Of a DNA stretch of 35,220 nt, positions 7,372-12,622 are shown one piece after another; positions within the stretch are counted from its first letter, which is position 1; every line of letters starts with the position of its first letter. A program made the translations under genes and the position numbers. Source of the stretch: Planctomycetota bacterium (GTDB lineage Bacteria; Planctomycetota; SZUA-567; H5-PLA8). Below the pieces are notes generated by a model that searched no databases, was not told the DNA's origin, and was given only the letters and a program-made list of their open reading frames with translations. Location of the stretch: contig JAHCJK010000045.1 of assembly GCA_026184295.1 (NCBI GenBank), positions 1 through 35,220 on the forward strand, read 5' to 3'.

Positions 7372-7491
7372 TTTCCTGGTTGGCTGGTTTCCTGGTTGGC
7401 TGGTTGGCTGGTTGGCTGGTTGGCTGGTTTCCTGGTTGGCTGGTTGACTGGTTTCCTGGTTGATTGGTTTCCTAGTTGGCTGGTTGACGGG
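7372..7491 (+). repeat. 15-unit tandem array of an 8-bp repeat
   Basis: Fifteen contiguous 8-nt units fill 120 nt. Most are TTGGCTGG or TTTCCTGG, with TTGACTGG, TTGATTGG, TTTCCTAG and TTGACGGG variants towards the right, giving a consensus TTNNCTGG. There are no spacers, so it is not a CRISPR array. It sits in the gene-free 7316-7701 stretch, which otherwise holds only inverted 29-nt repeat relatives. The same 8-bp unit recurs upstream of ileS. Confidence 0.9.
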
Positions 7492-7529
7492 TGGGCGCGG
7501 TGACGGATTGCTTGTTTCCTGATTGGTGT

Positions 7530-7560
7530 TCTCTGCGCGCTCCGCGTTCTCTGCGGTGAA
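7530..7560 (-). repeat. Degenerate CACGGAG-family repeat, reverse
   Basis: Reads TCTCTGCGCGCTCCGCGTTC then TCTGCGGTGAA on the + strand. It is a diverged reverse-complement relative of the 29-nt repeat, sharing the CTCYG rhythm and the terminal GGTGAA. Confidence 0.6.
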
Positions 7561-7570
7561 AAAACGCCCG

Positions 7571-7602
7571 TCCTCTGTGTTCTCGGTGCACTCCGTGGTG
7601 AA
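7571..7602 (-). repeat. Degenerate CACGGAG-family repeat, reverse
   Basis: A second diverged reverse copy ending CTCCGTGGTGAA, the same end as the exact copy at 8132-8160. With the forward copy at 7322-7350 it brackets the 8-bp array as an inverted pair. Confidence 0.65.
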
Positions 7603-7701
7603 CAACGATTTCAGCGGCGTCAGAACTTCTGAAATGCCAGAAACATCGCAAGAACGCGGCGGGCCCGCGTAACCTCGCGTTGGAAAGCGAGGAGGTGGGC
7701 C

Positions 7702-8014
7702 ATGGGCACGACGAGCGTACTGATCACCGGCGCGGCGGGGTTCCTGGGCAGCCGGATCACGGTGGAACTGGCCAAGACGTACGCGGTGACGGCGCTGGAC
7801 CTTCGCGAACCCGACGCGGCGTTGGTCTCGGCCGCGCCCGGCGTGCGCTGGGAACGCGCGGACATCGCCGAACCCGAGGCGGTGCGCGCGGCCTTCGCGC
7901 GGCATGCGCAGGCCTTGGGCGCGCCGGCGTGCGTCCTGCATCTCGCGGCCTTCTGGCATTTCGGCGGCGGCGCGGAACGCGCGGGCGTATGCGTACGGTT
8001 AACGTCAGGTCTTG
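7702..8014 (+). pseudogene. NAD-dependent epimerase/dehydratase (extended SDR), truncated
   Basis: Good Shine-Dalgarno (GGAGG, 7691-7695) and ATG. The product begins MGTTSVLITGAAGFLGSRIT with the TGxxGFLG dinucleotide-binding motif, then LDLREPDA, WERADIAEPEAV and VLHLAAFWHFGGGAER, as in extended SDR sugar epimerases and ketoreductases. Around 7985 the frame appears to slip: the expected 'TVNV' motif is encoded in another frame at about 7995-8006. From 8015 the sequence is repeat DNA, read through as VHHGGTETRR. About 100 of the usual 300 or more residues remain, and the YxxxK catalytic motif is absent. No remainder lies beyond the repeats before the next gene. It is a dead remnant between two repeat islands. 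Confidence 0.75.
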
Positions 8015-8043
8015 TTCACCACGGAGGCACGGAGACACGGAGA
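8015..8043 (+). repeat. 29-nt CACGGAG repeat, forward copy
   Basis: Identical to 7322-7350. It marks the right-hand limit of the SDR remnant and forms a perfect 29-bp inverted repeat with 8132-8160. Confidence 0.85.
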
Positions 8044-8088
8044 TACGGCTTAATCACGAGTTCGCGCATGGGACAGCATGCCGTGAAG

Positions 8089-8117
8089 CTCCGCGACCTC
8101 CGCGCCTCCGCGGTGAA
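8089..8117 (-). repeat. Degenerate 29-nt repeat, reverse
   Basis: CTCCGCGACCTCCGCGCCTC followed by CGCGGTGAA. It has the same length and terminal GGTGAA as the exact reverse copy, with substitutions to CG. Confidence 0.65.
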
Positions 8118-8131
8118 TTTGAATTCGATGT

Positions 8132-8160
8132 TCTCCGTGTCTCCGTGCCTCCGTGGTGAA
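8132..8160 (-). repeat. 29-nt CACGGAG repeat, reverse copy
   Basis: Exact reverse complement of 8015-8043, 88 nt away, so a transcript of this stretch could form a 29-bp stem. It ends 72 nt before the purine nucleoside phosphorylase gene. Confidence 0.85.
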
Positions 8161-8232
8161 TTAGAACCTCCCCTTGGCAAGCGCGCGGAGGGCCTTTAGA
8201 AACGCCGCGTACCCCAAAGAGGAGCGCGCGAC

Positions 8233-9072
8233 ATGGCGAAGGCGGCGGCGGGCGGTCTGTTCGAGAAGGTCCAGGAAGCGGCGGACGCGATCCGCACATC
8301 CATCTGCCCGAAGCCTCCGCGCGCGGCGGTGATTCTCGGCACGGGGCTCGGCGGCCTGGCCAAGCAGATCGACAAGGCCAAGGACCTGCCCTACAGCGAG
8401 ATTCCCAACTTTCCGGTCTCGACGGTGAAGAGCCACGCCGGGCGCGTCGTCTGCGGGACGCTCGGCGGGACCCCCGTGCTCGCGTTCGACGGCCGCTTTC
8501 ACCTTTACGAAGGCTGGAACCTGGAGCAGGTCACGCTGCCGGTGCGCGTGGCGAAGGCCCTCGGCGCGAAGGCGCTCTTTCTCTCCGGCGCGTGCGGCGG
8601 GATGAATCCCAACTTCGCGAAGGGCGACGTCGTGCTGCTCGACGACCATATCAATATGATGGGCGTGAACCCGCTCATTGGGCCGAACGACGACCGACTG
8701 GGGCCGCGCTTCCCCGACATGTGCGCGCCGTACGACAAGGAGATGCTCGCGCAGGCCGAAACGATCTGCCTCGAAGAAAAGATTCGCGCGCACCGCGCCG
8801 TCTACGTGGGCGTGCTGGGCCCCTGCCTGGAAACGCGCGCGGAATACCGGATGCTGCGGGCCGTCGGCGCGGACGTGGTGGGCATGAGCACCGTGCCGGA
8901 GGTGATCACGGCGGTGCACGCGGGGCTGCGGGTCTTCGCGGCGAGCATCGTGACGGACCTGTGCCTGCCGGACGCGCTGCAGCCCGCGCACATCGACGAG
9001 ATCATTGCGGCGGCGAATTCGGCGGAACCGAAGGTCACGAAGCTGGTCGCGCGGCTGATCGGGTCGCTGTAG
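8233..9072 (+). CDS. Purine nucleoside phosphorylase, trimeric PNP family
   Basis: 279 residues, the length of the trimeric inosine/guanosine phosphorylase family. These enzymes split purine nucleosides with phosphate to base and ribose-1-phosphate. Motifs are ILGTGLGGLA (phosphate loop), KSHAGR (His68), GRFHLYEGW, LSGACGGMNP, LLDDHINMMGVNPLIGPN, GPCLETRAEYRML (Glu200) and VGMSTVPEVITA. The base-binding Asn (human Asn243) is replaced by Asp242 in SIVTDLCLPD. In human PNP the Asn-to-Asp change is known to favour 6-aminopurines, so this enzyme may accept adenosine. GAGGAG lies 8 nt before the ATG. The gene follows the repeat island and is monocistronic. Confidence 0.9.
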   Translation: MAKAAAGGLFEKVQEAADAIRTSICPKPPRAAVILGTGLGGLAKQIDKAKDLPYSEIPNFPVSTVKSHAGRVVCGTLGGTPVLAFDGRFHLYEGWNLEQVTLPVRVAKALGAKALFLSGACGGMNPNFAKGDVVLLDDHINMMGVNPLIGPNDDRLGPRFPDMCAPYDKEMLAQAETICLEEKIRAHRAVYVGVLGPCLETRAEYRMLRAVGADVVGMSTVPEVITAVHAGLRVFAASIVTDLCLPDALQPAHIDEIIAAANSAEPKVTKLVARLIGSL

Positions 9073-9085
9073 GTTTCTTTTTTCT

Positions 9086-9110
9086 CGCGCAAAGACGCTA
9101 AGACGCCAAG
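9086..9110 (+). repeat. 25-nt dispersed intergenic repeat, copy 2
   Basis: Identical over 25 nt to 4841-4865. It lies 13 nt after the phosphorylase gene and near the 3' end of the leftward orphan at 9178-9711. Confidence 0.75.
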
Positions 9111-9177
9111 AACTTCAACGGATTGACGGGTGAGATATGGCAGGTCTTGAATTGGTTCGTACAGACAATGGTAAGAC

Positions 9178-9711
9178 CTAGGCATTCTGCCGACGGAATT
9201 CTTCTATCGTGCGAAGCACCACTTGCTTGCGGTCGTCGGGGATCGACGCTTCTTCCACCGCCTGCTTCAGTTGATCGATGTCAGGGCGGGGAGTGGAAAG
9301 TAACCACGCAAACACTAACAGGCTGCCTAGTGCGACGATGGCCAAGTAGGGAAGGCGGCTAGGCTCCGGTTGCGCGTCTGGAAAGCCCTCGGACGATTCG
9401 AGCCAGAAACTGAAGCAGTAGAGCGCGTATGAAATGGGAATGGCCAGGCATCCGGCGCGAAGCCACGCGAGGAAAAGGGACGTCCATCGCACGTGAATGG
9501 GATAACGGGCCCATGGGAATTGGTTTGTTTCTTCGAGGATCACATACGAACCCTGTGGAAACAGGGGGATGCAACTGATGTGGAAGAATTCTGTAGCGAT
9601 ATATCCAAGGCCTTGGTGCGGATGAATGCGGCCAAACATGTCTTCGCCGCGGTGATAACTAATTACAATTACCGGCAGACCTCCCATTGGATGGGCCTCC
9701 GAATTAGACAC
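9178..9711 (-). CDS. Hypothetical membrane protein, two predicted helices
   Basis: 177 residues, not recognised. An N-terminal soluble part contains GYIATEFFHISCIPLFPQGS, recalling the 'HxxxIPLFPxGxY' stretch of small zinc-ribbon or membrane proteins, but without a visible zinc site. Two hydrophobic segments lie at about residues 78-103 (SLFLAWLRAGCLAIPISYAL and on) and 121-140 (LPYLAIVALGSLLVFAWLLS). The C-terminus is a charged helix (QLKQAVEEASIPDDRKQVVL). The start could instead be Met9 (MGGLPVIVIS). Base composition is lower in GC than its neighbours, and the 25-nt repeat lies beyond its 3' end. It follows the GH99-like gene by 46 nt and may be co-transcribed with it. Confidence 0.55.
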   Translation of the reverse strand: MSNSEAHPMGGLPVIVISYHRGEDMFGRIHPHQGLGYIATEFFHISCIPLFPQGSYVILEETNQFPWARYPIHVRWTSLFLAWLRAGCLAIPISYALYCFSFWLESSEGFPDAQPEPSRLPYLAIVALGSLLVFAWLLSTPRPDIDQLKQAVEEASIPDDRKQVVLRTIEEFRRQNA

Positions 9712-9757
9712 GTCCGCGCGCGCTGGTCATTCGTCCAGGCGGAATTGACAGTGGCGC

Positions 9758-10876
9758 TTACTTGCGCTTCCCCAGCACCTTCTTCAACGCATCCAGCCGC
9801 GCGGTGCCTTCCTTCAGCGTCGGCAGGATGTAGCCGCCTTCGTCCACCTCGTTCCACGCGTACATCAGGATCGCCTGCGGAGCCGTGGCCTTGGGGTGCG
9901 ACTGTACCCAGCCGATCGCGTCCTGGAGGTGCGCGGCCAGTTCCTCGGGCGTGGGCGCTTCGAAGGCGGCGGCGCTGCCGGGGCCGTTCTCCCACGGGAC
10001 GGGGTTTTCGACGCGCGGGCGGCGGTCCCAGCCGGCGGCGGTGATCGGCACCACTTGCAGGCCGGTCTGTTCGCACGCGATCCAGAAGCCGCCGGCCTGC
10101 TTGCGCAGGTTTTCGAACGGCGCGGGCTTCGGTTCCGTGCCGCCGGGCACCGCGTAGGCGCTCAGCGCTTCCGCGCCCACCGCGAGCGCATGCGCTTTCT
10201 CCTGCCCAGGGTTCCAGACCTGAAGGACGAGGTACGGGTCGCCGGCGCCCGCGTCTTTGCTCGCCTGGCGCAGCGCGTCGAGCGCCTTGCGGACGTCGGC
10301 GAGGCTCGCGTAGTCCTTCTTGTTCACCATGTGTTCGATCATGAAGAGGTACACGAGCGGGCGGCCGCCGGCGACCTTTACGTATTGCGGGTCCTTGAAG
10401 TAGCCCACGTAACGTTTGACCTGTTCGGCCCAGCCGGCCGCGCCGCCCTTGGCCATGTGCCCGCCTTGCAGGTTGAGGCAGAACTTGATGCGCGCCTTCT
10501 TCGCGCTCGCAAGGTACAGCGCCAGTCCTTCGCTCATCGCATCGCCTTCGGCGTAGGTGACGAAGGCCCAGTAGTCGAGCCCCGCGGCGGCGGCGTATTC
10601 GATCTCGCGGTCCATGACCTCCTGCGTGTCGCCGCGCACTTCCACCGCGTCGCCGGAGACTACCTTGGCATAGAACGGTAGGCGGTCGTGCCACTTCCTG
10701 GGCCCGAGGGACTTCTCCACCGCCTTGCCGGGCATGCCCTTGGGTCCGAACCACGCGTCCCAGCGGATCGCGCCGAAGAGAGGTGTGCGCACGGGAGGCT
10801 CCTTGGCAGGGGGTGCCTCCTGGGCGAAGAGCGCTCCGGCCAGCAGGAACGCCGTCAGCAGGCATGCGGGTTTCAT
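9758..10876 (-). CDS. Secreted GH99/WbsX-like glycoside-active TIM barrel
   Basis: 372 residues from the ATG at 10876. The open frame extends far upstream through the neighbouring gene, but MKPACLLTAFLLAGALFAQE is a clear Sec signal peptide and fixes the start. Visible features are AIRWDAWFG, VMDREIEYAAAAGLDYWAFV (residues 88-107), a stretch like RIKFCLNLQGGHM, GRPLVYLFM, VVPITAAGWDRRPR and the hallmark AWNEVDEGGYILPT (340-353). These match the GH71/GH99/WbsX-like group, which act on mannan-type or surface glycans. The catalytic residues cannot be assigned confidently. It is separated by 77 nt from the upstream C45-like gene, so the two are probably co-transcribed. Confidence 0.7.
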   Translation of the reverse strand: MKPACLLTAFLLAGALFAQEAPPAKEPPVRTPLFGAIRWDAWFGPKGMPGKAVEKSLGPRKWHDRLPFYAKVVSGDAVEVRGDTQEVMDREIEYAAAAGLDYWAFVTYAEGDAMSEGLALYLASAKKARIKFCLNLQGGHMAKGGAAGWAEQVKRYVGYFKDPQYVKVAGGRPLVYLFMIEHMVNKKDYASLADVRKALDALRQASKDAGAGDPYLVLQVWNPGQEKAHALAVGAEALSAYAVPGGTEPKPAPFENLRKQAGGFWIACEQTGLQVVPITAAGWDRRPRVENPVPWENGPGSAAAFEAPTPEELAAHLQDAIGWVQSHPKATAPQAILMYAWNEVDEGGYILPTLKEGTARLDALKKVLGKRK

Positions 10877-10953
10877 GACCGAACAATCTCGGAGCCGCCG
10901 CGGAGATGTCAAGGCGCGGCGGCACGGGGCGGCGCAGGGAAGGTCGGGCGCGG

Positions 10954-12219
10954 CTACTTCATCCCGAAGACGTCGTCCCACTTCACTTCGAACCACGCGC
11001 CCTTGGACGCGGAGACGTCGGTCTTGGGCGAGATCGCGAGATGCAGGCGGCGCTGCTTCGGCTGCGCGACCACGGAAAAGAGCGTGAAGGCCTCGCCGAG
11101 GGCCTCGGCGCCCGCGAGCTGCTTCTTGGCGCTCTCCACGTCCACCTTCCGGCCGTCGGCGCGGCAGCGGGCGAGCGGGTCGAGCTGGCACTGGTAGCGG
11201 CGTTTGGTGTCGTCCCCGACGGCCAGGCAGGGCCGGCGCACGAAATGGTTCGCGCACGCGATGAACTCCGGGCTGGCCTCGTCGGCCAGCCGCACGGTGA
11301 CGCCCTGGTCGAGCGCCCCGCCGTCCCATTCGAGCACCCCGGCGCTGCCCGGGCCGCGCGCGGGTCCGCCGGCCAGGACGATGCTGCCCACGCGCACCGG
11401 CAGGCGGCGCAGTTCGGCGGTCATGTCTTCCACGGCATGCCCCGCGCGAGCGGTCTCGATGGCATTGCGGAAGCAGAGGATGCGCGGCGTCCAGCCTTCG
11501 GTGCGGTAGCCGCGGCGGTCGTTGGCTTCGTGAATCGACGCGAAGACGCCGTCCTCGTTCATGACCGTGGTCGCGCCAAGGTAGCCGAAGGAGCGGATGT
11601 CCAGCGTGGCCTTGCAGTCCTTCTCGGCGGGCGCTTCGGCGATCAGCAGGAAGAGCCGCCCGTAGTCGAAGGTGCCGACCTTGGGGCCGTCGAAGTTGCG
11701 CCCGATGAGGGTCTCGCCGTCGGCGGTCATGGAGCCCCACGCCGCGAACGAACTGCAACTGTAGGACTTGATGTCGTAGATGCAGTTCAGGAAGTACAGG
11801 TCGCGCAGCGTGACTTCGCGCCCGAGCGACGGCAGGCGGCGCTGCGCGGGATCGGGCAGCGCCAGGCGGATGCCCTCGAACATTCCTTCCAGCGCCTGCT
11901 TGTAGCGCTCCGGCCAGACGAACTTCTTCTGGATGTCGGCGTATTTATCCCAGGCCTGCGCGTCCCGCGCCTTGAGCCCCAGCAGCGGGATAAAGGCCTG
12001 TTCCATCAGGTTCAGGATGTCCCTGGCCGCGAGAAACCCGTAGGCCTCGCCGCGTTCGCGATGCGTCCCGCGCAACACCAGCACCGGCATGCCGTGCAAC
12101 GTGCCGCGCAGGCTCTGCCCGTGCCGCGCCGTCACCTGCGGTCCGGTCTCGGCTGCCGTTAAGGAACCGGCGAGCAGCAGCAACAGAGCGAAGCTCCAAC
12201 GCAGGCTGCGCATGTGCAT
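10954..12219 (-). CDS. Secreted C45-type autoproteolytic acyltransferase/hydrolase
   Basis: 421 residues with a Sec signal peptide (residues 1-22, LLLLLAGSLTAAE). The mature part resembles the acyl-CoA:6-aminopenicillanate acyltransferase-like (peptidase family C45) Ntn-hydrolases. SYSCSSFAAWGSMTADGETL gives Cys155 as the likely N-terminal nucleophile exposed by self-cleavage, followed by IGRNFDG. Other features are LRGTHRERGEAYGFLAA at the start of the domain, GYLGATTVMNEDGVFASIHE, and ANHFVRRP near the end. Substrates in this family are amides of fatty or amino acids; here they are unknown. AGGAGG (12225-12230 on the opposite strand) lies 5 nt before the first ATG and 11 nt before the second at 12213, so either may be used. 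Confidence 0.75.
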   Translation of the reverse strand: MHMRSLRWSFALLLLLAGSLTAAETGPQVTARHGQSLRGTLHGMPVLVLRGTHRERGEAYGFLAARDILNLMEQAFIPLLGLKARDAQAWDKYADIQKKFVWPERYKQALEGMFEGIRLALPDPAQRRLPSLGREVTLRDLYFLNCIYDIKSYSCSSFAAWGSMTADGETLIGRNFDGPKVGTFDYGRLFLLIAEAPAEKDCKATLDIRSFGYLGATTVMNEDGVFASIHEANDRRGYRTEGWTPRILCFRNAIETARAGHAVEDMTAELRRLPVRVGSIVLAGGPARGPGSAGVLEWDGGALDQGVTVRLADEASPEFIACANHFVRRPCLAVGDDTKRRYQCQLDPLARCRADGRKVDVESAKKQLAGAEALGEAFTLFSVVAQPKQRRLHLAISPKTDVSASKGAWFEVKWDDVFGMK

Positions 12220-12301
12220 GTGAACCTCCTGGCGGGCCTATGGATCAATAGATGGCAAGGCGAGCACAAGAGTTACAGCAAAGGCTCGGGACAAGGTTGG
12301 C

Positions 12302-12330
12302 TTGACAGTCGTGCGAGATAATGGTTTACT
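12302..12330 (+). promoter_or_regulatory. Promoter of the ileS leader RNA
   Basis: A perfect -35 TTGACA (12302-12307), a 17-nt spacer and TTTACT (12325-12330, four of six consensus bases). The predicted start is near 12337. The upstream gene is divergent, so this promoter can only serve the leader RNA and ileS. Confidence 0.5.
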
Positions 12331-12336
12331 GGGATT

Positions 12337-12499
12337 CGTTTTGCGGAGATCAGGTTGCCATGAACACGGCAGAGGTGCCATCGCCCATTACCACGGCCCG
12401 GGGGCCTTCTCCCGCGGCCGGCGCGCTCTGCTGATTCATCAAAGACTAACGCGCTGATGTCACAACGGCCACGGGGGAACACCCTGTGGCTGGTTTTTT
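12337..12499 (+). ncRNA. Structured leader or small RNA upstream of ileS
   Basis: About 163 nt between a predicted start and an intrinsic terminator, with no open frame of note. By eye it folds as a long irregular rod: 12368-12379 pairs with 12420-12432 (12 bp, one bulge, one G-U). An apical GC-rich hairpin 12394-12420 has a CCTT loop. Further short pairings are ATGAA/TTCAT (12360-12364 with 12435-12439), GTT/AAC and ATCA/TGAT (12349-12352 with 12455-12458). Position suggests attenuation control of ileS. No T-box consensus AGGGTGGNACCGCG is found; only a weak GGTGCCATCGC at 12374. A free-standing small RNA, for example 6S-like, is the alternative. Confidence 0.45.
12466..12499 (+). terminator. 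Intrinsic terminator inside the ileS leader
   Basis: GCCACGGGG (12468-12476), loop GAACA and CCCTGTGGC (12482-12490) form nine continuous pairs with one G-U. C12466-G12492 and a G-U pair extend the stem to 11. Six T residues (12494-12499) follow after one base. It lies 123 nt before the ileS ATG, so ileS needs read-through from the upstream promoter or a separate start. Confidence 0.8.
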
Positions 12500-12500
12500 G

Positions 12501-12532
12501 TTGGCTTGTTCTCTTGTTGGCTGGTTGGCTGG
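12501..12532 (+). repeat. 8-bp tandem repeat array, forward arm
   Basis: Four contiguous units TTGGCTTG, TTCTCTTG, TTGGCTGG and TTGGCTGG, the same family as the 15-unit array at 7372-7491. They start directly after the terminator T-tract. Confidence 0.75.
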
Positions 12533-12556
12533 TTAAACCAAGCCCCCTACGAGAGA

Positions 12557-12604
12557 CCAGAAAACCAGCGAACCAGAAAACTAGCGAACGAGCCAACCAA
12601 GCAT
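12557..12604 (-). repeat. 8-bp tandem repeat array, reverse arm
   Basis: Six units on the + strand: CCAGAAAA, CCAGCGAA, CCAGAAAA, CTAGCGAA, CGAGCCAA and CCAAGCAT. They are the reverse complement of TTNNCTGG. A 24-nt spacer separates them from the forward arm, so the two arms form an imperfect inverted repeat (TTGGCTGGTT against AACCAGCGAA). The arm ends 18 nt before the ileS ATG, next to its weak ribosome site. Confidence 0.7.
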
Positions 12605-12622
12605 CCAAGGAACCCACGACCC

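Noticed and set aside
7372..7491. CRISPR array
   Set aside because: Units are contiguous 8-mers with no spacers, and no cas gene is present.
9137..9181. 14-codon open frame after the 25-nt repeat
   Set aside because: Too short, no ribosome site, and it overlaps the end of the leftward orphan gene.
10877..11758. Long upstream extension of the GH99-like frame
   Set aside because: It runs through the C45-like gene in another frame; a signal peptide fixes the start at 10876.
12337..12499. Classical T-box riboswitch upstream of ileS
   Set aside because: No AGGGTGGNACCGCG box and no room for a normal stem I before the only Ile codon-like ATC; kept as an unclassified leader.
12506..12622. 39-codon N-terminal extension of IleRS
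   Set aside because: It translates the terminator flank and 8-bp repeat arrays; the conserved family start is the ATG at 12623.
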